From Candidatus Tayloriibacteriota bacterium (GTDB taxonomy: Bacteria > Patescibacteriota > Minisyncoccia > Phycocordibacterales > PALSA-1337), in contig JANXRK010000039.1 of NCBI GenBank assembly GCA_025353045.1, positions 1 to 17,381 on the forward strand: a stretch of DNA of 17,381 nt, read 5' to 3'. Positions 6,519 through 13,551 of the stretch are shown here, piece by piece. Under the pieces are notes generated by a model. It did no database searches and was not told the origin of the DNA. It saw only the letters and a list, made by a program, of their open reading frames with translations. Position 1 is the first letter of the stretch. The number at the start of each line of letters is the position of its first letter. A program made the translations under genes and the position numbers.

Positions 6519-7754
6519 ATGTTTAATTTTGGAAAAAAAAGGGAGGTGACTACTGATGAGCTGGCAGTAGAGGAAGCAATCTCGAGAAGTATCAGTACAA
6601 TTCTTCCATCCAAAGAAGATTTTAAGAAGATTCTTTTAAGTGGTAAAAAACTGAAAATCTATTTAGGCGCTGATGCAACAGGTTCTCAGCTCCACTTAGG
6701 CCATGCGACGAATCTTATTTTTCTTGAAAGATTAAGAAAATTAGGTCACGATATCGTTATTTTGTTTGGAGATTTTACTGCAATGATCGGTGATCCGACA
6801 GGAAAGGATATTGCTAGAGTTCAATTAACAGAAGATCAGGTAGCAGAAAATATTAAAAGTTGGAAAGATCAGGTTGGTAAGGTTATTAATCTGGGTACAT
6901 CAAATGCTCCTGAGTTCGTTAAAAATAGTAAATGGCTTTCAAAACTAAATTTCAAAGATTTAGTTAAACTATCTTCAAACTTTACGGTGCAGCAGATGAT
7001 TGAGCGAGATATGTTTGAGAAACGTCTTCAGGAACACAAGCCGATCTATCTTCATGAATTTTTGTATCCTCTGATGCAAGGCTATGATAGTGTGGCATTG
7101 AATGTTGACGCTGAAGTTGGTGGAAATGATCAGACTTTTAACATGCTGGCCGGAAGAATTTTGCAGAAGTCTTATAATCATAAAGAAAAATTTGTTATTG
7201 CGACTACACTCTTGGTAAATCCTAAGACAGGTAAGAAATTGATGAGTAAAAGTGAGGGAGGCTATATTGCTTTAAATGATAGCTATACTGATATGTTTGG
7301 AAAGGTAATGGCCCTTCCAGATGAAGTTCTCGTCAGTATGTTTATAGATTGTACGTATGTTTCAATGGAAGAGATTGAACAAATAAAGCAACAACTTGTT
7401 TCTGGGGTAAATCCACGAGACATAAAGGTTCGTTTGGCAAAAGAAATTGTTACTATGTATCATTCTAAAGAACAGGCCGATCAAGCCGAGAAAAATTTTA
7501 TTAAAGCTTTCTCGAAAGGTGGCGTCCCTGATGAAATTCAAACATTAAATATTCCAAACGGAACTCTACTCAAGGATGTCTTGGTTAAAGAGGGAATCGT
7601 TACCTCAAATGCCGATTGGAAGAGACTCATCGAAGGCAATGCCGTCTCTCATGCTGGAACAAACGAAGTTATCACAGATCTTTATGCTAAAACGGAAAAG
7701 GATGTGACTCTAAGAATTGGTAAGAAGAGATTTGTTAAGATTTCTGTAAAATAG
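6519..7754 (+). CDS. tyrS: Tyrosyl-tRNA synthetase
   Basis: This 411-aa class I aminoacyl-tRNA synthetase charges tRNA-Tyr with tyrosine using ATP. The Rossmann fold has the HIGH-type motif HLGH (59-62, within QLHLGHATNL) and the KMSKS-type motif LMSKS (241-245). The substrate-binding signature GGNDQTFNML spans 201-210. The N-terminal YLGADATGSQLHLGH and LFGDFTAMIGDPTG (82-95) are typical of bacterial TyrRS. The C-terminal part (about 345-411), with LLKDVLVKEGIVTSNADWKR and IRIGKKRFVK-like ending, fits an S4 RNA-binding domain. It is a single-gene unit: divergent from the penicillin-binding protein gene and followed by a strong terminator. The region before the ATG is AT-rich without a ribosome binding site. 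Confidence 0.96.
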   Translation: MFNFGKKREVTTDELAVEEAISRSISTILPSKEDFKKILLSGKKLKIYLGADATGSQLHLGHATNLIFLERLRKLGHDIVILFGDFTAMIGDPTGKDIARVQLTEDQVAENIKSWKDQVGKVINLGTSNAPEFVKNSKWLSKLNFKDLVKLSSNFTVQQMIERDMFEKRLQEHKPIYLHEFLYPLMQGYDSVALNVDAEVGGNDQTFNMLAGRILQKSYNHKEKFVIATTLLVNPKTGKKLMSKSEGGYIALNDSYTDMFGKVMALPDEVLVSMFIDCTYVSMEEIEQIKQQLVSGVNPRDIKVRLAKEIVTMYHSKEQADQAEKNFIKAFSKGGVPDEIQTLNIPNGTLLKDVLVKEGIVTSNADWKRLIEGNAVSHAGTNEVITDLYAKTEKDVTLRIGKKRFVKISVK

Positions 7755-7761
7755 TCTAAGT

Positions 7762-7785
7762 AAAAAGCCCCGATTAGGGCTTTTT
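7762..7785. terminator. Bidirectional intrinsic terminator
   Basis: A 9-bp perfect stem (AAAAAGCCC paired with GGGCTTTTT) encloses a 6-nt loop (CGATTA). A T-run follows the GC part on the top strand and, by symmetry, on the bottom strand. It starts 7 nt after the tyrS stop and ends 1 nt before the stop codon of the convergent acidic-protein gene, so it can serve both genes. Confidence 0.88.
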
Positions 7786-7786
7786 A

Positions 7787-7984
7787 TTATTCTTCCCATC
7801 TATCCTTGAATGGATCTACTTCCTCGTCCTCTGCTACACCGGCATCTTCATCTTCATCTGAAAGCGCATCCCCAGACATGAGCTCTGGATCAACAGTTTT
7901 TTCTTCATCATCTAAAAGTATTTCTTTTGTTTCTTCCGTCGGGGCTGTTTTAGTTTTTACCTCTTTAATTTTTGTCTTTGGCAT
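7787..7984 (-). CDS. Small highly acidic hypothetical protein
   Basis: This 65-aa protein has a basic first dozen residues (MPKTKIKEVKTK) and then a very acidic body: 24 of 65 residues are Asp or Glu, including SDEDEDAG and AEDEEVD. It ends DPFKDRWEE. No fold-forming hydrophobic core is visible, so it is probably disordered. I do not recognise a family. The composition would suit a small acidic partner of a basic or nucleic-acid-binding protein, but that is speculation. Coding status is supported by an ATG, a plausible promoter upstream (8026-8054), a terminator exactly at its 3' end, and fit between tyrS and ruvC. The serine-rich frame on the opposite strand is its shadow. Confidence 0.6.
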   Translation of the reverse strand: MPKTKIKEVKTKTAPTEETKEILLDDEEKTVDPELMSGDALSDEDEDAGVAEDEEVDPFKDRWEE

Positions 7985-8025
7985 GTTTTAATCTTTTATT
8001 CTTAATTAACCGTTAGGATTTTATA

Positions 8026-8054
8026 TTTGTAACAAAAGTATTAAATTTTTGCAA
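8026..8054 (-). promoter_or_regulatory. Promoter of the small acidic protein gene
   Basis: On the minus strand, TTGCAA (8049-8054) and TACAAA (8026-8031) are separated by 17 bp in the 76-bp gap after ruvC. This would give a leader of about 35 nt. An alternative -10 lies a few bases downstream in the ATATAAAAT stretch. Nothing else is apparent in this gap. Confidence 0.45.
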
Positions 8055-8060
8055 ACCCCT

Positions 8061-8534
8061 TTAATTGTGGATATCTTTTCGGACATACGCCTGGCAAGTG
8101 AGAGCAACGGCAATGGCGTCATATTCATCATCGAGAGCCTTTTTTGCTTTCATTTTGATCAAAAGAGGAATCATTTTTATAATCTGAGTCTTATCGCTTC
8201 TTCCGTGACCCGTAACAGCTACTTTTATTTGTGGTGGAGAATATTCGTGGATGGGAATATCTTTCAGTGAAGCCTCATATGAGACGACTCCTCGCGTCTC
8301 AGCTACCTTCATTGCCGTCTTTTGGTTTTTTGTTATAAAAAGTGATTCTATTGCCATAACGTCTGGTTCAAACTTCTCAATAAGCTCATGGACTCTTTGA
8401 CCTATATCTTTCAGACGTGTATGAAAATCATCTTTTGGATCAGTAGAAAAGCATTCAGAATGTAAAAGAGTTTTATCTTCTACAATAGCTATTCCCAAAC
8501 GGTCATATCCTGGATCAATACCTAATATTCGCAT
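8061..8534 (-). CDS. ruvC: Crossover junction endodeoxyribonuclease RuvC
   Basis: This 157-aa Holliday-junction resolvase makes symmetric nicks across four-way junctions delivered by RuvAB. The RNase H-like fold opens with MRILGIDPGYDRLGIAI, giving catalytic Asp7. The second acidic residue is Glu63 in AIESLF. The C-terminal pair lies in LDDEYDAIAVALT (Asp136 and Asp139). VTGHGRSDKTQ (108-117) fits the conserved 'GxGxAxKxQ' region. Length is slightly under the usual 160-180. It lies 12 nt downstream of yebC, a common pairing. A perfect TATAAT ends 6 nt before its ATG and abuts the yebC stop codon, so it likely has its own leaderless transcript. No ruvA is present in the window. Confidence 0.96.
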   Translation of the reverse strand: MRILGIDPGYDRLGIAIVEDKTLLHSECFSTDPKDDFHTRLKDIGQRVHELIEKFEPDVMAIESLFITKNQKTAMKVAETRGVVSYEASLKDIPIHEYSPPQIKVAVTGHGRSDKTQIIKMIPLLIKMKAKKALDDEYDAIAVALTCQAYVRKDIHN

Positions 8535-8540
8535 GGAGGT

Positions 8541-8546
8541 ATTATA
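8541..8546 (-). promoter_or_regulatory. -10 element of ruvC
   Basis: Consensus TATAAT on the minus strand sits 6 nt before the ruvC ATG (8534) and directly beside the yebC stop (8547-8549). The 6 nt between read ACCTCC, the opposite of a ribosome binding site. The -35 region is poor, so an internal promoter giving a leaderless message is likely but not certain. Confidence 0.5.
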
Positions 8547-9077
8547 CTACTCTGCATTCGTATAGACATCTTGCACTTCATCGTTCTCTTCGAGCTCTTC
8601 AACGAGGGCTTGGAGTTTTTCAATATCTACATCTTCAAGCGGCATGGTCATGTTTGGAACAAGACCTTCAGGACCTTTTGTAAATGCCCATGATGCGCTT
8701 CCAACAGCTGCGAGTTCAGTTCCGTGTTTTACAAGAATTGCTTTTACTTCTTGAGCTGCTTTATTTCGATTGTCGGTCAAAGCTTGGATAATAATAGCGA
8801 TTCCACCCGGACCGTAGGCTTCATAGGTCACATTTTCCATAGCAGCACTGTTGTCGGTTGTTGCTTTTTTCACTGCTCGTTCAATCGTATCATTTGGCAT
8901 ATTTTCCTTCTTTGCTTTTTCAATAGCCAGGGCCAAACCAGGGGATTTGAGATTCCCATCAGCTTTTTTAGCTTCTACGGTGATAAAACGCACGAGTTTC
9001 CCAAAGATTTTACTCTTTTGGCCGTCATTCTTAGCTTTCTGATGCTTAATTTTTGAAAATTTATTATGTCCCGACAT
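8547..9077 (-). CDS. yebC: YebC/TACO1-family protein, shortened form
   Basis: The start is set at 9077 because MSGHNKFSKIKHQKAKNDGQ is the family's standard N-terminus ('MAGHSKWxxIKHxKxxxD'). An in-frame ATG at 9131 would add 18 hydrophobic residues absent from the family. The result is 176 aa against the usual 235-250. Domain 1 is intact (KIFGKLVRFITVEAKKAD; NMPNDTIERAVKKA), as is TYEAYGPGGIAIIIQALTDNRNKAA. After the ASWAFTKGPEG strand it jumps to the last element, ending EENDEVQDVYTNAE, so about 60 residues of the central ferredoxin-like part are missing. YebC proteins were annotated as transcription regulators; TACO1 and recent bacterial work point to a role in translation. It is upstream of ruvC, as in many bacteria. 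Confidence 0.93.
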   Translation of the reverse strand: MSGHNKFSKIKHQKAKNDGQKSKIFGKLVRFITVEAKKADGNLKSPGLALAIEKAKKENMPNDTIERAVKKATTDNSAAMENVTYEAYGPGGIAIIIQALTDNRNKAAQEVKAILVKHGTELAAVGSASWAFTKGPEGLVPNMTMPLEDVDIEKLQALVEELEENDEVQDVYTNAE

Positions 9078-9083
9078 GAGGGT

Positions 9084-9111
9084 ATGATAGCATAAGAGTA
9101 TATAACAACAA
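9084..9111 (-). promoter_or_regulatory. yebC promoter, overlapping that of the divergent 343-aa gene
   Basis: On the minus strand, TTGTTG (9106-9111) and TATCAT (9084-9089) are 16 bp apart. The -10 ends 6 nt before the yebC ATG at 9077. On the plus strand, TATAAC (9101-9106) lies 10 nt before the ATG at 9117. The two divergent genes are only 39 bp apart, so their promoters must interlock. Confidence 0.45.
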
Positions 9112-9116
9112 ATCAT

Positions 9117-10148
9117 ATGGAAAAAAATCAAAAAAGTTCAATCGGAATCATTATTATTGTAATTGTCATAGTGATGGTGTCTGTATTTGTCTATTCTCAA
9201 AATAAATCAAGCATATGGACTGAGTCAAATATGAGAATCTCTCTTATCCATGCAGCGTCTACAAATAATAGTCCTGTAGCTTTTAGTACCCCTAAGAAGG
9301 CTACTATTGAAGATACAGACAATGAATTTATGGGGAAGTATTTTGAAGTATATTCTTCAAAAAATCTTCCTCCAATAGATCAATCACAAAAAATACTTTC
9401 AAAGTATTCAGAAATGCTTGCAGCGTTTGATGATAATTTTGATAAATCTTTTGAGTGTTACGTCCTGGGCAGCCCTTGTCCTTTAACAAATGCTCATCAT
9501 GCCATGGCTTTGGGTGGATTGAGAGCCCTTGTTTCTTTCCAAGAAAATAAAATAGATGAAGCGCAAACACAAGCAGAAAATATCACAATGTTTGGTAAGA
9601 ACATAACAGCAGGTGCTGATGAGATCATGAACTTGCTAGTGGGTTGGTCAGTCCAAAAGCTTGGCTATGATATTCAGTCTACCATTCATGAAAAGACTAA
9701 AGTATCAAAGATCTCAGATGATCAAAAGAAAAAATTGATCTCTAACCTTAGAACTGAACAAAAAAATGTCCTTAGATATATTTACACAACATTCGTTGAA
9801 GCCGTTGATTACACAGACTCCAAAGAGAAAAAACCCTCAATACAAATAAGTGTTGATGATGAAAAGGGGATTGCTGAGTACAGAGCTGCTATCAAGGCAA
9901 TGCCAAGCTCTTGGAACGCTGTTGAAACAAAAAAATATTTTTCTGATTCATTCAGTATAGCCTTATCGAATGTTGACTTAGCTTGTGGCGATAAACCAAA
10001 AGTTTCCCAGAAAAATCTCAATTTTAACCCCCAAGATCAAAAAGCCGAGAACTTCCTTGGAAAAACATTGTACTCAACAGTATATAGTTCTTTTGATGGT
10101 ATGAGTGAAAAGCGTTGCGAGGTCGAGAGTCTTATAAAGGGTCTCTAG
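9117..10148 (+). CDS. Membrane-anchored protein of unknown function
   Basis: This 343-aa protein has a short N-terminus (MEKNQKSSIG) followed by a very hydrophobic helix (about 9-27, rich in Ile/Val). The rest is soluble and should lie outside the membrane. No lipobox is seen, so a signal anchor is more likely than a lipoprotein. The exported part looks mainly helical. It has four cysteines (114, 121, 290, 334), which could form disulfides, and two conspicuous stretches: HHAMALGGLRALVSFQENKIDEAQTQAE split around residues 127-154, and YIYTTFVEAVDYTD (221-234). The helix-turn-helix character near 127-160 is reminiscent of TPR-like repeats, but no family is recognised. It is divergent from yebC, and its TAG stop shares the four bases CTAG with the stop of the convergent 72-aa ORF. 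Confidence 0.82.
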   Translation: MEKNQKSSIGIIIIVIVIVMVSVFVYSQNKSSIWTESNMRISLIHAASTNNSPVAFSTPKKATIEDTDNEFMGKYFEVYSSKNLPPIDQSQKILSKYSEMLAAFDDNFDKSFECYVLGSPCPLTNAHHAMALGGLRALVSFQENKIDEAQTQAENITMFGKNITAGADEIMNLLVGWSVQKLGYDIQSTIHEKTKVSKISDDQKKKLISNLRTEQKNVLRYIYTTFVEAVDYTDSKEKKPSIQISVDDEKGIAEYRAAIKAMPSSWNAVETKKYFSDSFSIALSNVDLACGDKPKVSQKNLNFNPQDQKAENFLGKTLYSTVYSSFDGMSEKRCEVESLIKGL

Positions 10149-10363
10149 GGCATCAAGTCTCTTTTTAGAGCAGCGGCAATAGCTTTTTTTGGGTCAATGT
10201 TATTTCCTAATGCCTTTCTCCAATCAGCGAAGTCTTCAACAATAACATCACCGGTTTTGCTATCGTATCTAGCATAGCCTGCACATAAGCTCTCGTCAGA
10301 AATATTTCCTTGGCGTTGCATATTTAAATGGTCGGATCCTATATAGATATTGTAGTTTTCCAT
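10145..10363 (-). CDS. Small hypothetical protein (72 aa), last in the ruvB group
   Basis: The protein opens with MENYNIYIGSDHLNMQRQG and has a central ARYDSKTGDVIVEDFADWRK stretch (about 31-50), which reads like a beta hairpin followed by a helix. It ends PKKAIAAALKRDLMP. One cysteine (27). It appears to be a compact soluble alpha/beta domain; I do not recognise the family. It starts 2 nt after the stop of the 54-aa ORF, which itself starts 9 nt after ruvB. The three genes therefore look like one transcription unit. Its stop codon overlaps the stop of the convergent 343-aa gene in the palindrome CTAG. Coding status is supported by tight packing and balanced composition. Confidence 0.65.
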   Translation of the reverse strand: MENYNIYIGSDHLNMQRQGNISDESLCAGYARYDSKTGDVIVEDFADWRKALGNNIDPKKAIAAALKRDLMP

Positions 10364-10365
10364 AT

Positions 10366-10530
10366 TTATCGAAATAGAAAATCTATTCTATTTATATTTC
10401 GAACAACAACAGTTTTATAGATTTCTGGATCGCTTTCGAGTGAAGAGGAAATGAGATGATCGGTATTCGTTTCTGAAGTTCGAGCCTCTATTTCTTCGGG
10501 TGTATCTTGCGGAAATGATTCAATGCTCAT
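10366..10530 (-). CDS. Very small hypothetical protein (54 aa) between ruvB and the 72-aa ORF
   Basis: ATG at 10530 and TAA at 10366-10368 give 54 residues. The N-terminal half is acidic and Ser/Thr-rich (MSIESFPQDTPEEIEARTSE), probably disordered. The C-terminal part is TVVVRNINRIDFLFR, a short strand-like segment with arginines. No family is recognised. It starts 9 nt after the ruvB stop and ends 2 nt before the next start, filling the gap exactly. That fit is the main argument that it is translated. The alternative is a non-coding spacer of about 175 nt, which would be unusual in so compact a region. Confidence 0.45.
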   Translation of the reverse strand: MSIESFPQDTPEEIEARTSETNTDHLISSSLESDPEIYKTVVVRNINRIDFLFR

Positions 10531-10539
10531 AAAGATAAT

Positions 10540-11550
10540 TTATAGTAATTTATTTCCTTTAATATTCAAATGACCATACGCCTTGTTGGTGACAGAACGA
10601 CCTCTCGGAGTTCTCTCCAATAAGCCCGATTGGATGAGGTATGGTTCATAGACTTCTTCTATAGTTGCTTGTTCTTCTGAAAGGGCAGCTGCGATAGTGT
10701 TGAGTCCAACAGGTCCTCCACCAAATTTTTCAATCATGACTCTGAGAATGTTTCGATCTGCTCCGTTTAGTCCTAAATCATCAACGCCAAGCATCTTTAG
10801 GGCTTTTTCTACGATTTCTTTTGACAGAGCAGACTTTTGGATCTGTGCAAAATCACGACATCGCTTCAAAAAGTAGTTTGCAGTACGAGGTGTGAAACGA
10901 CTTCTCATAGAGATAGCTGTTATGGCATCATCATGAATATCTATATCAAGAATTTTGGCTGATCTCTTGATAATTTCTCCGATTTCCTTTTCTGTATAGA
11001 ACTCTAACTTAAAAACTCCTCCAGAGAAACGTGAACGTAGAGGTGAAGAGATCATGGCAATACGTGTTGTGGCCGCGATAAGGGTAAAAGAGGGAAGCTC
11101 GAGTTGAATCGTTCGTGCTGATGGTCCTTTTCCAATAATAATGTCCAAAACTCCGCTTTCCATGGCCGGATAGAGCACTTCTTCAATAGCTTTGTTTAAA
11201 CGATGAATCTCGTCGATAAAAAGTATGTCGCCGTGAGAAAGATTGGTCAAAATTGAAGCCAAATCACCAACTTTCAATATCGCTGGTCCAGAAGTAACTT
11301 TCATTTGAGCTCCTGTTTCTTTTGCGATGAGATGAGCGATGGTAGTCTTCCCTAAACCTGGTGGCCCATAGAATAAAATGTGTTCTGGAGGATGTTTTCT
11401 CTCTGCTGCAGCGGTTAAAAGTATGTGTAAATTATCCTTTATTCCTTGTTGACCAATATAATCCGGCCACCTTGAAGGGCGCAGGGTCTGATCGAGATAT
11501 CCTGTCTCACCACCTTTATCCTTATCTAGAGCCTTGGTTTTACTTGACAT
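10540..11550 (-). CDS. ruvB: Holliday junction branch migration helicase RuvB
   Basis: This 336-aa protein matches the family length. RuvB is a hexameric AAA+ motor that, with RuvA, drives branch migration at four-way junctions. The N-terminus LRPSRWPDYIGQ (23-34) is the family's 'LRPxxLxxyiGQ'. Walker A is GPPGLGKTT (62-70), Walker B ILFIDEIHRL (109-118), sensor 1 ATTR (160-163), and PLRSRF (170-175) carries the arginine finger. RFTPRTANYFLKRCRDFA is the sensor 2 region. The C-terminal winged helix includes GGGPVGLNTIAAALSEE and QSGLLERTPRGR. It heads a group with two small ORFs and is separated from ruvC by about 2 kb; ruvA must lie elsewhere. Upstream is a long structured gap. Confidence 0.97.
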   Translation of the reverse strand: MSSKTKALDKDKGGETGYLDQTLRPSRWPDYIGQQGIKDNLHILLTAAAERKHPPEHILFYGPPGLGKTTIAHLIAKETGAQMKVTSGPAILKVGDLASILTNLSHGDILFIDEIHRLNKAIEEVLYPAMESGVLDIIIGKGPSARTIQLELPSFTLIAATTRIAMISSPLRSRFSGGVFKLEFYTEKEIGEIIKRSAKILDIDIHDDAITAISMRSRFTPRTANYFLKRCRDFAQIQKSALSKEIVEKALKMLGVDDLGLNGADRNILRVMIEKFGGGPVGLNTIAAALSEEQATIEEVYEPYLIQSGLLERTPRGRSVTNKAYGHLNIKGNKLL

Positions 11551-11620
11551 AATTATTAATCTATGCTAAGCTATTGGAACAGTCATAAAAACGGTAAGTA
11601 TAGTCCTTTCACAGCTGATA

Positions 11621-11793
11621 ATCGGATTCATAATTCTCTAAACAATATACCTTGTTTACTCAAGGCATCTGATGTACTTTTGAGGACGTTCTGGTTATAC
11701 ACCTTGTGTGTATTTACTGGGATTATCCTTGGCAGTACGTTTAACTTTTGGTGATCTCATTGAAAGTATTGTTTAGAGAATTACGCATCCGAT
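11621..11793. repeat. Large inverted-repeat element in the ruvB-pilB gap; possible structured RNA or MITE
   Basis: The gap 11551-11867 has no convincing gene. It contains two 27-nt arms (11621-11647 and 11767-11793) complementary at 25 of 27 positions, the inner 17 perfectly. They enclose 119 nt with smaller hairpins: CCTTG/CAAGG at 11650-11665 and ATACAC/GTGTAT at 11697-11713. The core 9-mer CTAAACAAT occurs a third time at 11816-11824. Either a structured leader or small RNA, or a miniature transposable element, could account for this. No target-site duplication is obvious. On the minus strand TTGTTT/TATAGT (16-bp spacing) just outside the right arm could start a transcript at the arm and run toward ruvB. 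No known RNA family was recognised. Confidence 0.55.
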
Positions 11794-11867
11794 CTACTAT
11801 AATATTACTCCTATCCTAAACAATTTCAATTGACAGACCTCTTTTTTCTACTCCTAACTTAATTTAT

Positions 11868-13538
11868 TTAATCCGCAATAGTGATAACTCGTTCCAATTC
11901 TTCAATTGAAGTGATTCCTTTGACAACTTTTAAAATTCCATCTTGTCGTAGAGTCAAAATTCCTTGCGGAGCGGCTGCTTTTTCTACTTCTGATTCACTT
12001 GGATTCATTTCTACAACAGAATTTACTTCTGGGGTGATTTTTATACCTTCATAAATTCCAATTCTTCCTTTGTATCCTGTTTGACTACATTTTTCGCAAC
12101 CTGCTGCGGTGAAAACTTGGCCAGGTAGGGGAGGGATTTCGCTTTTATCAAAAATCGTTTCCAACACTTTATCAATTTCAACTTTTAGAGCTCCTTCAAA
12201 AGGAACTGGCTTTTTGCAGTGCTCACAAAGTTTTCGAACAAGTCTTTGCGCGAGAACGATGTTGATAGCTGAGCTCATGATTTTGGAATTGATACCAAGA
12301 TCAATGAGACGAGGGAATGAACCAGCAGCACTGTTTGTGTGAAGTGTAGAAAACACTAGGTGACCCGTAAGCGCAGAATTTACTGCAATAGCCGCAGTCT
12401 CACTATCTCGGATTTCTCCCACCATAATGATATCTGGATCCTGCCTTAGGGCTGCTCGAAGTCCATCGAGAAATGTGTATCCTTTATTGTTTGTTTGTGT
12501 CTGAACGATTCCTGGGAGATGGTATTCGATAGGGTCTTCGATAGTGATAATTTTTACTGTTTGATTGTGACTCTTTTTTAAAAAGGCATAGAGAGTTGTG
12601 GTTTTCCCTGAACCTGTAGGCCCTGTGGTAAGGAGCATTCCATTTGGCTTATCAATTTCTTTTAAAATAAGGGCCAAAAGTTTCGGTGGAATCCCTAATT
12701 CTTCCAAAGGAACACCTATAGACTTAGGATTGAGGATTCGCATGACGATTGATTCATTGTAAGCACCAGGAAGGATCGAAGTTCGGATTTCCATCTCTGT
12801 ATCTTTTACACCAACACTAAAACGACCATCCTGTGAGTCTTTTTTGATATTTAATTTAAGTCCTGAAAGAAGTTTGATTCGAGAAAGAAGGAGATTGAAG
12901 GTGTCTTTATCAAAATTAAGAACTTTCACAAGCACTCCATCAAGGCGATAGCGGAGAGTAATATATTCTTCTTCAGGTTCAATGTGCACATCGGAAGCGC
13001 CAAGACCAATAGCTCCCGCGAGAATCGTTTCGAGAATTCGAGAGACACGATAGCTTTTTTTCATTGCCAGAGTATTTTCGAGGATTGAAATAACACTTGG
13101 CATGCTATTAGCTTTTTCAATAAGCTCACTTATTTCATCACTGGCAATTTCAAGTGCGCCAGCTTTACTCTCATAGGCAAAAGAAAGATCTTTATATGAA
13201 TTCCAGGCCTTTTCTAAACTTTGCATTGAACAGATAAAGAGGGTTGGGATGTAGCCTTTAGTTTTTAGATCCTCAATAATTTTAGTCACTTCTTCTGTCT
13301 GAGGATTGCGCGCGGCGATTTTTATTTTTTTATCAATTAAAGAAAAACATACGACCTTATTTTCTCGAGAAGTTTTTTCTTCGATAAGACGCAAACCGTC
13401 GGTGTTTATCAAGGTTACTGTGAGGTCGATATAGCCCACACTGTATTTTCCTGAAAGGAGCTGAACAAGTTCCTCTTCTTCGTGTTTGAGAAGATCACTC
13501 ATCTTTCTCTTTTGCTTGTCTTCGTCAAATTGGATCAT
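11868..13538 (-). CDS. pilB: PilB/GspE-type secretion ATPase (type IV pilus assembly)
   Basis: This 556-aa cytoplasmic hexameric ATPase powers type IV pilus extension or type II-like secretion. The N-terminal domain (about 15-130) is a divergent MshEN/GspE-N region. The core begins at GASDVHIEP (180-188). Walker A is GPTGSGKTT (306-314), the Asp box ITIEDPIEY (331-339), Walker B DPDIIMVGEIRD (367-378) and the His box GHLVFSTLHTN (392-402). Two CxxC pairs (Cys438/441 and 481/484) form the zinc site typical of PilB/GspE and absent from PilT. The ATG at 13538 gives the longest form; Met13 (13502) has a weak GAGAAAG upstream and is an alternative. Other pilus genes are not in the window. It is divergent from tsaE. 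Confidence 0.92.
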   Translation of the reverse strand: MIQFDEDKQKRKMSDLLKHEEEELVQLLSGKYSVGYIDLTVTLINTDGLRLIEEKTSRENKVVCFSLIDKKIKIAARNPQTEEVTKIIEDLKTKGYIPTLFICSMQSLEKAWNSYKDLSFAYESKAGALEIASDEISELIEKANSMPSVISILENTLAMKKSYRVSRILETILAGAIGLGASDVHIEPEEEYITLRYRLDGVLVKVLNFDKDTFNLLLSRIKLLSGLKLNIKKDSQDGRFSVGVKDTEMEIRTSILPGAYNESIVMRILNPKSIGVPLEELGIPPKLLALILKEIDKPNGMLLTTGPTGSGKTTTLYAFLKKSHNQTVKIITIEDPIEYHLPGIVQTQTNNKGYTFLDGLRAALRQDPDIIMVGEIRDSETAAIAVNSALTGHLVFSTLHTNSAAGSFPRLIDLGINSKIMSSAINIVLAQRLVRKLCEHCKKPVPFEGALKVEIDKVLETIFDKSEIPPLPGQVFTAAGCEKCSQTGYKGRIGIYEGIKITPEVNSVVEMNPSESEVEKAAAPQGILTLRQDGILKVVKGITSIEELERVITIAD

Positions 13539-13551
13539 AATATATGTGTGC

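Noticed and set aside
8724..9056. Cys/Phe-rich 110-aa open frame on the plus strand opposite yebC
   Set aside because: It is antisense to conserved yebC codons and has no family resemblance.
9078..9131. 18-residue N-terminal extension of YebC from the upstream ATG
   Set aside because: The extension is absent from the family, and the internal ATG at 9077 begins the canonical MSGHNKF N-terminus with a -10-like element 6 nt upstream. The extension would also overlap the start of the divergent gene.
11563..11754. 63-aa open frame on the plus strand in the ruvB-pilB gap, with a hydrophobic C-terminal stretch
   Set aside because: It runs through the left arm and internal hairpins of the inverted-repeat element, whose structure explains the sequence better. 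The protein has no recognisable motif.
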